From the NCBI RefSeq assembly GCF_016808095.1, contig NC_068978.1, positions 29,647,306 to 29,711,305 of the forward strand: a stretch of DNA of 64,000 nucleotides. Direction: 5' to 3'. This document shows, one piece after another, positions 1 through 11,999 of the stretch. Numbering within the stretch: position 1 is the first letter of the stretch; the number at the start of each line of letters is the position of its first letter. Source of the DNA: Vigna angularis. Taxonomy: Eukaryota; Streptophyta; Magnoliopsida; Fabales; Fabaceae. The position numbers were made by a program, and so were the translations under genes. Under the pieces are notes generated by a model that was not told the DNA's origin, did not search any database, and was given only the letters and a program-made list of their open reading frames with translations.

Positions 1-2184
1 GTGTGTAGCCTTTGGCAACCAGTCGAGCTTTCAGACGATCAATTGTGCCATCAGGGCCAACCTTGATAGCATACACCCACCTGCAACCAACAACAGACTT
101 TCCAGATGGTAATTGGACAAGCTCCCAAGTTCCACTTTTCTGTAAAGCACTTAATTCATCCAGCATAGCTTGACGCCAGCCAGGATGAGTTAAGGCATCA
201 CCCACAGATTTAGGAATTGACACAGAAGAAATGGATGAGAGACAAGTGTAAAAAGATGGAGATAATCTGTGGTAACTAAGAACAGTATAATGGGGGGAAG
301 GGTTACGGGTAGAGCGTATACCTTTACGGAGGGCAATAGGCAAGTCAGACTCATTTGCTGGAGCCGGAGGAGACACAGGAGGCGGCACTGGAAGTGAGTC
401 ATGAGGGAGACAATTGCGGCGACTATAAACCTGAAGGGTGGTGGTGAAGGACGATCCTGTGGTGAATGAGAGTCTAAAGAAGGAGGAGACAAAATGGGTG
501 GAGCATCACCAGGAGGATCACAGATAAGAGGAATATCAACAGTAACAGGGAGAGGTACAAAACTAGAAGATAGATGTGTAAAGTAAAAAGAAGATTCATC
601 AAAAGTGACATCAGCAGAGATAAAATGACGATTGAGGGAAGGGGAAAAACACTTATAGCCCTTTTGTGACCGTGGAAATCCTAAGAAGACACATTTGTGA
701 GACCTAGGAGATAACTTATCAAGACCAAGACTAAAATCATGAACAAAACATGTAGACCCAAAAACTCTAAGAGGTAATGGATGTAGAGGGTCTTGAGGAA
801 ATAAGATAGAATGAGGGATTTTGTTCTCTAGGACAGAAGATGGCATGCGGTTGATAAGATAACATGTCGTGAGAACAGCATCACCCCAAAAACGTGAGGG
901 TACTTGACCATGAATGAGAAGGGTACGAGTTGTTTCAATAAGGTGTCTATTCTTGCGCTCAGCCACCCCATTTTGTTGAGGGGTATAAGCACATGAGGTT
1001 TGGTGAAGAATGCCATGAGAAGCCATAAAATGTTTAAACTGTTGAGAAAGGTATTCACGGCCATTATCACTGCGTAAAGTGCGAATAGAAACCCCAAACT
1101 GAGTTTTTATTTCATTGAAAAATAGAAAACAACTCAGAACGATTCTTCATGAGAAACAACCAAATATATCTGGAATAGTCATCAATAAAGGTAACAAAAT
1201 ACTGAAATCCTAAAGTTGACTTAACACGACTAGGTCCCCAAATATCAGAATGAACCAATGAACCAATATCATATGTTTCGAACTCCAGTCCTGCAACCAA
1301 ACAGAATCTTTGGTAAATGAAATAACACAATTAAGGGAACGAGTTAGACGACTTACGGACAATAAGTTAAAAGGAGACCCAGGGACATAAAGTACATTAT
1401 TAATGGATATGGACGGAAAAATATGAACAGTACCAATACCATGAGATGAGACTCTAGACCCATCAGCCATCGTTACCGAGGGTAAATTATCCGGACATGA
1501 CAAGGAAGAAAACAAGGACTTGTTACCAGTGATATGATCGGTGGCGCCTGAGTCAAGGACCCAAGATCCGAGAGAGTGAGTCAGACCAACAAAAGGAGTA
1601 CCTGTGCGTATAACAGAAGCAGATGTAGTGGAACTAGAGTGCTGACTGTCCTCATACCATCTGAGAAATTCCTGAAAGAGTACAGGGTTATTTATGGTAT
1701 TTGATGAAGTAGGATGGTCTGCAGACGGTGATCGGGGAGGTGGATCAGAATTAGCCATTGCTATAGGTCGAGGAGGACATCCATGAAGCACATAACATCT
1801 ATCAATTTTGTGGCCTAGCTTGCCACAGTGGTCACATTTTGGACGTCCTTTACCTGGTTGGCAAGACCGACTCCGATCATCAAGTTGGGCAGCCATGGAG
1901 AGGGAGAAACCCTAAAAAATCCAAAGTGCTCCGATTGACGCAACGACAACAGATCCAGAAAGAGGACGAGGAGGCGAGCACGACGGTCCTGGTCGGCGGC
2001 GGATCTCGCCGGCGACGCGCCGGCACGCGCGGCGGGAAGCGGCGGATCTGGTGACCTTTGCGGCGGCGCGTGGAGGCGCATGGGTGGTCCGTTCGCCGCG
2101 ATCTTTGTACCACGGTGGTCGCCCGGCCGAGACGATTCCGATGGTGTGGTCGCTGATCGATTCTGGAACTCCAGCGACGGTGGC

Positions 2185-2275
2185 GGCGGCAACGGCGACG
2201 TCAGCAGCGGCAACGGCGACGGCAGCAGCGGCAACGGCGACGGCAGCAGCGGCAACGGCGACGGCAACGGCGGCG
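2185..2275 (-). repeat. GC-rich 21-bp tandem repeat in copia leader
   Basis: The unit AACGGCGACGGCAGCAGCGGC recurs about three times with edge variants. It lies between the primer-site-like sequence and the gag remnant, within a GC-rich block (about 1930-2300) that contrasts sharply with the AT-rich surroundings. All frames are open by composition, and no protein domain is recognised. Confidence 0.6.
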
Positions 2276-2335
2276 GCGATGGGTACCGGAGACTGTGGAA
2301 CTGGCTGGAACAAAACCTAAGTTCTAGATACCATA

Positions 2336-2490
2336 TGAAATAGTAGAGAAGATTAGGAGAAATCTCCCTTATGTGTTTAGCATACACATAGGGTAGTTTA
2401 TTTATAATGTAAGATAAGAGTTAAACCCTAAATACAGAATGGGCTAAGCCCAATTAACAGAAACACACAACTTAACATCTAACAAGAACA
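2336..2490 (-). repeat. 5' LTR of the copia element
   Basis: On the minus strand the repeat starts TGTTAGATG at 2484 (or TGTTCTTG at 2490) and ends TTTCA at 2336. A primer-binding-like TGGTATC follows at 2333-2327. A short LTR of about 150 bp is usual for small copia elements. The second LTR is outside the window, so the exact 5' boundary is uncertain. Confidence 0.6.
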
Positions 2491-2826
2491 ATGTTAGATA
2501 GCATCCAAATAACGATATGTGCTGTTGTATGATATATTTGTTTAATCACTTGTAGATGAACAGTATTCCTTATAAGTGCCATGTGGAACAATTCCTGCAA
2601 TCCTTAAGCATACTGCTAGTGGGTTGTTGAATTCCATTCTGCTTGTCTTTTTCAGTTCTAGGCTGTTGTTTTATGATTATATATGGATATGAATATTTTT
2701 CCTTTCCTTAATCAAAGAAAGTAGCAGAAGTAAAAATTCTGCATCATGAGTTGAGTAGGCTTAGTAGTTGCATATTTTCCTGCTTAGGGCTTTTGAAATA
2801 ACTTTTACCTCTTAAATTATATGCAG

Positions 2827-5800
2827 AGAGAACTACAGCGTGAGATAGAGCAAGCAGAATCAGGACTTCGACCTTCTCGGCGTGATTTTTCATCCTCCAC
2901 TCACAATAAGTAAGCTGTTAATCAGTTACACAAATACGGTGTTCTGGATTTAAATTAGTTTCTTTGTCTACTCTGTTGGAAAGAATGGATGAATTTTGTG
3001 CTTTTCCATGGTTATATATTTGCTTCATGGAGTTTTGTGGGTTTCTCATTCTATAGTAACCCTAGGAATAGATTTCGTGAAAGAGAAAATTAAAGATCTG
3101 GTAGTAAAGGGCGTAAGAGCTGCTAGTGGAAGCATATAACCAGAAATACCTTCCTCTAGTTTGGTTCACCAAGTATAGTTTTTTTGGATAGGATACAGTA
3201 CAGTTTTAGGCACCAGCTACAGTTCTTTCTAGATGCAGTACAGTTTCAAGCAAGCTCTCTACGATCTTATAGTCGTATTTTCAACTAGATGATAGTGGCC
3301 GTATGAATGCAGAAAATGTGGATGGAAGCAAGGTTTCCATGGGTATCAACAGTTTTGTAGTGATGATCAGACTAGCAGATTTGGATCCCAAAGAATGGTT
3401 GAGGGGAACCAAGTGGTATCAAGGATCAAACTCTTCAGCACTTGGCCATAAAGCATAAGCCAAGAACTAGTCTATATATCTTGTTGGAGATCCCACTAGA
3501 GATATGGTTCAATTATAGTTAGTGTTGTTAAAATCACGAGTAAACTCGCAAACTCGTACAATCTAGCAAGTTTGCACTTCCAAGCGAGCTAACATGGAGA
3601 CTGGATCGGAAGTTGGGTGGATCAAAGTGATTATGCGAGGATGCTCGATGGATCGGAAGATTGTGCATTGTGTAGATATTTTGCATATTGAAACCAAAGG
3701 AGAAGACCCACATGAGGCACGAGTTTCACAACAACCATTGTTGACACCACCAATGCACTCATTGGCGGTCCCACCTTTGCACTTGTCGCCACCCTTGCAA
3801 TGGCAATCCCCTGCGATTGTCACCCTCGGGATTACTTGTGATTGTCGGCCTCACAATTTGATAGGCTTTTTTAGTCAAGAAGTCGATCAACACTCTCCTC
3901 CTCTCAAGAACACAAACAAAAGCAAAATAGTATGTGTATTATTGCTGTATGTATGAATCAATGTACAATGTCTCACTCCTAGGAAGCCCTCTCTCCCTCC
4001 ACGGGAATAGATATCCAGTCTATACCCAAGTATACAAAAGAATTAACTAACCCCCTGTACAACACACACACCCTATTTATAAGGTTCCCTCCTTTACTCA
4101 CTCAATAACTTTCAAACAGCCGTTCCGGCTTCCTTAACTTTAATACTCTCACAATCCCATGTGATTGTCGCTCTCGCTATCGGCAACTCTCTTCGTCCTA
4201 GTTGTCCATGCTCACCACCCTTACTATCTTTGGTGCTCTCCACCCTTGCTCATCACCTTCGCTGCTGCCTTATGTTCTTCTATTCCTTTTTCTATTTGCA
4301 CCTATGTTGCTTTTACTCTTTTGTGTATTGTCTAGGGTTTATTTTGAATTTGAAGAAAAAAGATGGGATGACCAGTTTTTATGAATTTGTAAATTTATTC
4401 ATTGTTTTATATGGGTGTTTTATGAATTATGAACTTTTTTAATGATATTATTAATTATGAACCTATTCTATAAATTATGTATGAGTTATTTTTATCATTT
4501 ATATTATTTTTAATGATACTTCTTTTTATAAATATAAGTTTTCATCAACTTTTTACGATGGTGCTAGAGCCTATCCTAACATAGTATGTTAGGTCCATCA
4601 TGACACCCTTATGTTATTAGACTACATACAAATATCTAATCTCACACTTGCGATTCAATTTTTAGTAGAGAATGTGTTGGATATCTACTAAAGATATGGT
4701 GAAGTTATAGTATATAAGTGGGTGTCACCTTATAAACCAGTCTTGTGATGTTTGAGTGAGGCTTAAAAGTCCAGTTTCTGAGAAAATTCATTTAAGTTCT
4801 ACTTGTGAGAGTGATAAGATTCTAAATTTAAATGGGAAAGAGAATATATAAGGTGATGCGAGTGAGAAAAATGAATGCTAGAGATGCTGAAACCGATGAG
4901 ATCATCTAAAATATTCTAAAGATGACATGATAAATATTTCTCATATTTCTGTCTAGTTGAAGCTCACTTAGCTATAAACTTGTTAGAATAAATAATTTAT
5001 TTCCCAACAAATAAATAAAAACCATACAAATTCAGTTTTACCAAAAGCAATCTTTTAAGAGAACTCGACGATGTTTGATAAGTAGGAGAAATTGTTAGAA
5101 AGGTAGTTGGAATGATCATTAGCATGCTAAGCGTGTAACAGTGTCTTCTGGGATAGAGGCAACGCTGGTGCACATAGGGTGAAGATGTGACCAGATTAGT
5201 GCATTTGGGACTCAGATAGGAGCAATGCATCTTGGGCAAAGATGAGGCAGTACATTTGAGAGAAGTGTTATTCTAGCAAATTGTAGTCAATTTTTTTGAA
5301 GGTTGGTGAGAATTTGTTCATATAGAGAAGTTGACTGCACCTGCAAGTGATTTCACCCAAAAAAAAATTGTTTAGAAAATTAGAGTGGCAAACCAGATTA
5401 GGTAATAGAAAAATGGTGAAAATCATGCTAGAAAGAAGAAATGAAAGAGGGGATTAATTGGAGTTCTATTTTTTTGGGGAAACTCATTAGTGGAATACTG
5501 ACAAAATAGGTCACGAGCATATTGAGAGCGAGAGAAACGGATGCAAGAGATCATATTGGTCTCTTGTTTGCTATCATGGCATTGGTGGAGGGTGACTTCT
5601 AGCTGTATTTTTGGCCTTTTGGCGCAGTAATGGCAGTTTCCTTCCTGTCTCTTTTTTGGTTGTGTTGTTTTAAGTTTTGTTTTTGTCTTTCGAAGAATAT
5701 CATTGTCAGCTCTGGTTATGTTTCCTTCCTAATGAATAATATTTATTTTTCAAGGGGGGAGAGGGATAATTATCTGTAGAAGTGGCTTGTAATTTTGATG

Positions 5801-6427
5801 TGGCCTAACATGTGACCTGACCTGAAAATCCCATGCCATGGTCCAAGAATCATTTTAAAAGTTTGAGTCCTTTTCTATTGGTCTCTTTGCTACTATTACA
5901 TCCTCTTCTGTTGTGTTTTTCTTAAAATACTTGACTCATTGTTAGTTTCGAGGCTGGCATTATAAATTGCTTCATGTGGTTTTCTGGGTTTCTCATCTTG
6001 TTTCAGCCGACCCAGGGATAGATTCCGCGAAAGAGAAAATGGAAGATCTGGTAATGAAGGGAGCACTAGAGCTGGTAGTGGAAGCTTACAGTCTGAAATT
6101 CCTTCCACCAGCTCATCAATTGTACCCTCACCGACTATAGTTCTTTCAGGATCTCGGACATTCACGGGACAACTTCCTACTATTTTACAGTCGCGTGACC
6201 GACAGGATGACACCGGCAGCATGTACGAAGAAAATGTTGACGGAAGCAAGGATTCAGGGGACACCAGCAGCATTGGAGATCCGGAATTAGTCTCAGCATT
6301 TGAAGGCCCGTCTAGTGGATACGGTTCTCAAAGGCACAGTTCAAGAGGAAGCAAGTCAAGGCAACTTGGAGAACGTAGGGACAGAGACAGCAGACGTGAA
6401 GGGAAATGGGAAAGGAAACATTCTTAG
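2827..6427 (+). CDS. Last two exons of an unidentified gene with an Arg/Ser-rich tail (5' part outside window)
   Basis: The penultimate exon is 2827-2909, with acceptor TATGCAG and donor GTAAGC, and encodes a charged stretch starting RELQREIEQAESG. It leaves two bases, which join exactly to the first base of the last exon 6007-6427 (acceptor TTTCAG) to give an Asn codon. The frame then stays open for 140 codons to TAG at 6425. The tail is rich in Arg, Ser, Gly and Asp (RPRDRFRERENGRSG near its start, RREGKWERKHS at its end) and looks disordered. A polyadenylation-type AATAAA lies at 6849. The matched phase and absence of stops support a real gene end. The rest of the gene must lie left of the window, with the copia element probably in an upstream intron. 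I do not recognise the family. Confidence 0.65.
2985..3430 (+). pseudogene. Decayed duplicate of the last exon and its upstream intron edge
   Basis: This stretch aligns with about 5960-6320. It shares an intron-end phrase (GGGTTTCTCAT), then AGGAATAGATTTCGTGAAAG against AGGGATAGATTCCGCGAAAG, and later GAAAATGTGGATGGAAGCAAGG against GAAAATGTTGACGGAAGCAAGG. The copy has an early in-frame TAA (GAAAATTAA) and several indels, so it is not usable as an exon. It lies inside the intron between the two intact exons, consistent with a local tandem duplication. Confidence 0.7.
3484..4780. repeat. Degenerate LTR fragments, including a probable solo LTR at about 3870-4155 (minus)
   Basis: A phrase starting GTTGGAGATCCCACTAGAGA (3484) recurs in altered form at about 4676 (GTTGGATATCTACTAAAGA), resembling the start of a common legume LTR type. 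Between them, the minus strand of about 4155-3870 begins TGTGAGAGTATT and has a TATA-type TATAAATAGGG near 4075 and pol II-like T/G-rich sequence downstream, which looks like a solo LTR promoter. No clear target duplication was found, and the open frames in this region show no domain. Confidence 0.4.
4781..5940. other. Intron DNA, no gene recognised
   Basis: This AT-rich stretch belongs to the long intron between exons 2827-2909 and 6007-6427. Short open frames here have no recognisable domain or splice partners. Confidence 0.5.
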
Positions 6428-6859
6428 CTACTGGGCATGGAGTTGTGCATTAGATTAGGTCTCTGTGTGTATATAATATAACAATATATACATGCGCAAA
6501 ACCAAACCGTGGGAATGGACATTTTTACAACTTTAATTTGGGGAATTCTGTGCAGAACCTTGGGCAGCATGTCTCTTTGGTCTTGCTACATGGTTAAACA
6601 GTGTTGTAGATTAGTATGTATAGCTGAATTAGATGTTGGTCCATGTTTCTGTTCAATAGTTTGGAGAACTGACAGATTATTCACATGCATGTATGCAAGA
6701 TTAGATCATTTCCCCTCCAACCACTGTAAATGATTGAAATTTGATTGTGACTGTAAGTTTACCCTATGACCAAATTTGTTTTTCATCTGTTGTAATAGAT
6801 TCCTGGAAATGAAACATTTTACCGTTGTAACCGTTTTGATTGGTGTTCAATAAAGTAGA

Positions 6860-8240
6860 TGTTGGATACCAATGTTAAAGTTAGCTAATTCGGCTTACAT
6901 GAACTAAAAATGAGTTATTAAACTTAATTCACTTTTGACTAGCAAGAAATTCTATATGATTTGATCTATCGCTTAAAAATGTCACTTAAAAATGTTTTAT
7001 TTTTTAAATTATTTTATATATTTATTGAAGTATGAGGTGAATTGATTCAATTTATTTTTTTATATAAATATAAATTGTTTGCATATTTTATTAAATATTA
7101 TTATAAAATTAATAGTTGAAAATATTTAAAAATATTTTATTGTTTTGAATATTATGTATATTTAGTGAAGAACAATTAATGTGGGTTAATTCAATTTTTT
7201 TATAACAATACAAAGTGTTTACTTATAAATATAGTAGTGAAAAATTAAAATGAAAATTTATATAATTTGAAAAATAAATAAATTAAATATTTAAATTATT
7301 CAAATATTATAAAATAATATTTTTGTATTTAAAATTTTTCAATTTGTCAATCTGATGAAATAATTATAATAAAAAATTCATAAAAAATGATAAAAGTTAA
7401 TAACAGTTGTTGGTGGATTACCAAATTGACTTTTAGTATGGTTGAAATCTATTTAACTTACATTTAACATTTTTTTTAGTTTAATCTGATTCGAACTTGT
7501 TTAGCTTGATAATTTACGTCTTGAAATTTATTTTGACATTTCTATTGTTGGAGAGGGTGAGTTTGTATCATAGATTTCCATCTAAGATAACAATGGAGGA
7601 ATCTAAGTTATGCAATTGCTTTCCGCTACCATAAATGTTTCCAGGCATGGGATCCCACTGTCATTGCCTCCACCTGCTCCGACACCATCCTGGCCAACTT
7701 CTCCCTCCACCCTCTCCTCCCACAAAATCACTGGCTGAACCAAAAATATAATATATTTATACTTACAATTTGTGGAGTAAATTCAATGTTTGTTATATTA
7801 TCTAAACTACAGTACAAGAATGATGATCAAAAACGAAAAAAGAATCCTATTGTTCAGAAATTAAAATTGACGAGTTTGAGACTTCTAAATCAGGTTGTAG
7901 AAAAGAAAAGAAATGAAGATGCAAAATTTTGACATTTCATCTTTGTGAGTTTCTCGAGTTAAAAACTCAATACATCAAATTATAGAACTGATTCTAAGAA
8001 GAATTTTCGAAAGCCGTTCTTAATAAAGTATAATTGACAAAAAGAGAAAGGGTAAAGATTTAGAAAATTACATTGGTTTAAAAATATTGAAACTTTATTA
8101 TTTTAATATTAAATGGTTTTAATATAAAGAATTTATTACAAATGAGTTTTATTATTTTAAAACATTACTTTTTTATAAATATTTTTTTAGAATTATTTGA
8201 CTTCTCTTTAAGAGTTCTCATCATTTGTTTATCTAATTGA
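6860..8240. other. AT-rich intergenic DNA
   Basis: Downstream of the AATAAA at 6849 the sequence is very AT-rich with no open frame of note. A short, more balanced segment at about 7640-7740 reads like protein sequence on the plus strand but is too short to assign. Confidence 0.5.
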
Positions 8241-9081
8241 TGGTTTAATGGTTAAATAATCTGATGGAGTGAATTGGCTTTGTGTGGTTTGAAGTTGTCT
8301 TATGGGTGTTAAGTTGAAGGATTGAAAATCTGGCAATTTGAGTAAATTGGTATTCATTCAGACACCTAAACCTATTCTTGTATCATTCAGTGCATCAGAG
8401 TTACCAATTTGGTCATTTGAACAGGTTTCTGGTTCACCAATTCAAAGTGTTGAAATTTTTGTTTTCTGGTATGGCGTTTAGCAGCCCTAATATGGCGTTG
8501 AGTGATCGATTTGTAGTGAGGGTCTAGGAGCATTTCAGCTCCAGACCGCTGAGCACTAGGTCTGTGTCACTGAGTGACCAAAACTGTGAATGGTTTAGCG
8601 TTGAGTAATGACAAGGTACTGTTGGGTGTCAATTACCACTGAAGATGAAGATGAAGATGCGAGAGCTTTAGTGTTGAGTGCTCCATGTTGTGGGGGGTTT
8701 TGCACTAAGCGTTAGTCTGAGTGTTAATGGTTTTTGCGATTTTCTAATTATTGTTTGTTTTGAAGTGATTTATATATGGATTCAATGCATGCTTATTTTG
8801 AATCGTTGATGCTTTATGGATTGTGGACATGTATGGAGTTTATTTAAGGCTTAAATGCTTACTTGGTCCCTATGTTCAGTGGTAATTTTCAGTTTAGTAC
8901 CTGGTTTTAAAAGTGCATACATTGCATCCCTAAGTTTTAAAAATTGTATAATTGAAGTCCTATCCATTTAACGGTGTTAAAATTGATAACATTGAGGTTA
9001 CTGTAGATGTGAGCTATGCAAGAAATGATCTCGTGGCAAGCAGAGTTTGGGTTACGTATATATTAAAAGTTTAGGGTTTTA

Positions 9082-9295
9082 AATTGGGGAAATAAATCCC
9101 CAATTCTGGTTCTCTTCCTCTCGTGGGTTTGCAAACCCCAATCCCCAATTTCCTTTTCTCTTCGTTCTACAATGGTGGAGCTGGTTTTTAATTGGGGAAA
9201 TAAATCCCAATTTTGGTTCTCTTTCTCTCGCGGGTTTGCAAACCCCAATCCCCAATTTTCTTTTCTCTTTGTTCTACAATGGTGGAGCTGTGGGT
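9082..9295. repeat. Two-copy 108-bp tandem repeat in the MULE
   Basis: The phrase AATTGGGGAAATAAATCCC starts at 9082 and again at 9190. Each copy continues through GGGTTTGCAAACCCCAATCC to ACAATGGTGGAGCTG. The copies differ at a few bases. The repeat lies between the left inverted repeat and the end of the captured frame. Confidence 0.9.
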
Positions 9296-9331
9296 TGCTC
9301 CTTTCTCTTCCATGGAAATCTTAGCATTGCT

Positions 9332-10126
9332 TCATTCTCCCTTAAGAAGTCGTTTTGTAAGGTGTGAGGTTGATGACGGTCTCTGAGAACGAGTGGCGTG
9401 TTTCAACGGTTCAACCATCGAGTCTCTGAATCGATACGGCAACGCTTGGTTCCTCCCTCGCTTGGATCGGACCATTGGTTCTCTCTCCTCCAAAACGCCA
9501 CTGTATATATCAACAACCACCGACCTTTCTTTCCATTTCTCTTGATTTACTTTTTGAGTCGTTGACTCAATACCGAGTCCCCTCTCTTCCTCCGAGTCGG
9601 ACTCGTCTTTTCCAAAGACGACTCTCGCCGCTTTTATAAGCAAATCGAGAAAATTACTATCGCATCCCTGAAATGACGTTTGAACGTCGTTAACTTCATT
9701 GTTAAGATTTTGGTTGTCGTTAAGTTTCTCTGAAAGTTGAAAGCTCTTACCTAGAAACCCTTCTTCTTGCTCTTCTTCGATGTTGTTCTGAAGCGTGGCA
9801 GAGACCCTGTCGGTTCTAGAAGATTTTGATTCTGTAAGGGAAGAGAATCTGAGATTCAAATCCCTTTGCTGGGAAAGGATTCTTGTTGTTCTTCTCGTTG
9901 TTTTGTAGAGGGTGGAGTGGACGAAATTATGTGGAGAATCTTGAAGAAGCACATTTGGGTCTTCGAATAACCATGACTTAAGGAAGCCATGGGAGCAAAG
10001 AAAAACTTTTATTTTTTCTACCAGCGCAACGGTTTTATCGATAGAGTTTGGGTGAAATCTATGCTTTGATGATGTGAGTCTTTGTAGGGAAAGAGAATTG
10101 GAAAAAGATTCTAGGCAATAAAGCCT
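9332..10126 (-). pseudogene. Captured start-less reading frame inside the MULE
   Basis: On the minus strand a frame stays open for 264 codons, from just after a TAA at 10127-10129 to the stop at 9332. It has no ATG near its 5' end; its first in-frame Met is far inside. Its N-terminal part reads KIKVFLCSHGFLKSW, the middle is acidic (KDESDSEEERG), and the C-terminal part is basic (RSKRGRNQALPYRFRDS). A plausible splice pair precedes it (donor CGAAAG/GTAATA ending at 10166, acceptor CCTAG before 10110), but the obvious upstream ATG is out of frame. The domain-like composition suggests gene capture rather than chance. I cannot name the parent gene. Confidence 0.5.
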
Positions 10127-11857
10127 TTATTTGTTAAGATTTTTCAAAATGATTAAAATTATTACCTTTCGTTGGAGAGAGAAGGTGATGGTATTTAAAT
10201 TTCTCCACATTGGATATGTATTTTTCCACATCAATTAACATTTAACGCCGTTTCTACCAACTTAACGGATAGGAATTCAGTTATACAATTTTGAAAACTT
10301 AGGGACCTAATGTATGCACTTTTAAAACTGGATACTAAACTGAAAATTACCACTGGACATAGGGACCAAGTAAGTATTTAAGCCTTTATTTAAATATGAA
10401 ATTGTGATGATAATAAGTTTGTTTTTGTTTATGGATATGATATGTGTTTGGTATAATTTCATGGATCTCGTGGGGAGATTCTATGGTGGCATTTCTGTAG
10501 AGTATGTATTGATGTAGGGATTCCGTATTGGGGGTTATCTTGACACTCTAATAGTCATCAAATCTCAAGTAGAGAAGGGTGAGGTATGTCGTGAAGAGTA
10601 ACAAGAGGTCCTAATTTAGGAGTTTTTTCTTAGTTATAGATGATTGACAGTCTAACCTTGTGTGTGGTAGCTTGGATGATCAAGTTTAGAATGAATTATT
10701 GTATGTCTTATATTGATTTATTTACCTGTATTATGTGCTTACTTCTATAATATGAGGATGATGTTAAAACTTCTTTTAGGTTTTTATTTCAGTTTTTGTA
10801 ACTGTGTGAGATGGGATTTTCTGTATTCCAATAGTAAAACTCAATTTGGATACTTTTAACGAGTTTAATGTGGATCTCACATTTTTATAGTTTTACTTAA
10901 ATTGGTTAAACTTTAAATTATTGTTGAAGGTTTGTGCCTCAAACTTTTGTTACTTTTTGTTATTCCCTTTACATGATTTTTTTTCTTCCATTATATATTT
11001 GCCTAGACAAAATTAGTCCTACAACTGATTATTCATCTTGAAAGTAATTTGCTCGGTCTAATGCTTTGAGTTATCTATTGTAGCTCAGTTTTGATACTTT
11101 GCCTTTGAGGTCCTCCTAGAGGAACTTTGTTTGTGGGATTTTATTCTTGTTACAATTTAGTAACTTGGATCTTTTAGTGACACATTTGTGGTCTTGTGTT
11201 AAAAGAAATAAATGGGTCGGAAAAAAGGATTAAGATGTGCACATCTTTAAACTATAAAAGAAACTAGTACATATAATCGTTCAATCGTGATAATTGTGTG
11301 GTATTCTGAGCTTTCTTCGGAGTTTTTCTAGTTTGTAGGCTCCATTCTATACCTTATAGTATTGGTCAAGCTAGCAGCACACATGAAGGATAGTCCTAAT
11401 TGGAGGTGAGCTTCCCTCTAACTCCTCGAGCATCCCCTAACAACTTTAACTTGGTGTCATTAGCTGAGTTGATCACGTTGTTCTCCCAAGTTTAACTTCA
11501 TCTTCAGGCCGCTCCACTACTGTTTGCTGGGATATGGTGTTGATGAGGGACGAGTTGGTCGACAGGACAACTTTTGAACTCGTCACATAGCAAATTCTTG
11601 CTTCTTTTGGGTTTGCTGGTAATAATGGTCCTGTGTAAATCAACACAAGATTTCAGCACTTCCCATCACTTCTCAATATGGCACGTTACTTGCAATGTTA
11701 GCATTTATTCAATATGTAGATAAATTCATTTATTTTATGCTTGTAATATAGTTTTCAACATTTGTAGCAGTTTATTTTTATCTTGTGTCATGGTAGGACT
11801 TGGATTTGATAATCTACTCATATTCCTTGGTAGCCAAGCTCCTCCTATATAAGTCGA

Positions 11858-11989
11858 GAGGCCGAGGTCATCCTTTGTAGTTCAAGCTTTGAGGTCAAGG
11901 TCACCCTATGCAAGCCAAGCTTCAAGACTAAGGTCATCCTATATCGGCTGAGCATTAAGGCCGAGGTCATCCTTTGTAGGATAAGCTTC
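11858..11989. repeat. 33-bp tandem repeat, four copies
   Basis: Four diverged units start at 11858, 11891, 11924 and 11957, each with the core AAGGTCATCCTAT or GAGGTCATCCTTT followed by an AAGCTT-like end. The 33-bp period is a multiple of three and open in one frame, but no coding evidence extends beyond it. It probably belongs to a decayed retroelement. Confidence 0.75.
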
Positions 11990-11999
11990 GCGGTTGCGA

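Larger units (their letters stand above)
1..2490 (-). mobile_element. Ty1/copia LTR retrotransposon, 5' half, decayed, cut by window edge
   Basis: Read on the minus strand, the parts run in copia order. An LTR is at about 2336-2484/2490 and a primer-site-like TGGTATC follows it. A GC-rich leader comes next, then a CCHC zinc knuckle (CDHCGKLGHKIDRC, about 1800-1850) and an aspartic protease motif (VLDSGATDH, about 1525-1560). The integrase core follows (HSDIWGP, FIDDYSRY, then PQQNGVAERKNRH), and the start of reverse transcriptase (CRWVYAIK) runs off the left edge. Three or more frameshifts are visible, near 1110, 1300 and 415. The gag N-terminal domain and the zinc-binding segment before integrase are missing, so it cannot be autonomous. 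Integrase before RT is the copia order. The target duplication cannot be checked because the other end lies outside the window. Confidence 0.9.
8848..10384. mobile_element. Mutator-like element (MULE) with 9-bp target duplication
   Basis: The element starts GGCTTAAATGC and ends ATTTAAGCC. Both sides are flanked by the same 9 bases, TTTATTTAA (8839-8847 and 10385-10393). Terminal inverted repeats of about 110-150 bp are visible: the left end reads ACTTGGTCCCTATGTTCAGT and the reverse of the right end reads the same with one change. A 9-bp duplication with long inverted repeats is the signature of the Mutator superfamily. The element is 1,537 bp long with no transposase, so it is non-autonomous. 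It contains an open frame on the minus strand that may be captured host sequence (Pack-MULE type). Confidence 0.88.
8250..10800. repeat. Probable degenerate LTR-type sequence hosting the MULE
   Basis: The flanks of the MULE (8250-8847 and 10394-10800) are less AT-rich than their surroundings. They contain repeated phrases such as GCGTTGAGTG and long non-coding text of the kind seen in plant gypsy LTRs. This rests on composition and resemblance only; no LTR pair is visible in the window. Confidence 0.3.

Noticed and set aside
3594..3956. Plus-strand open frame of 120 codons
   Set aside because: It runs into the probable solo LTR and has no domain.
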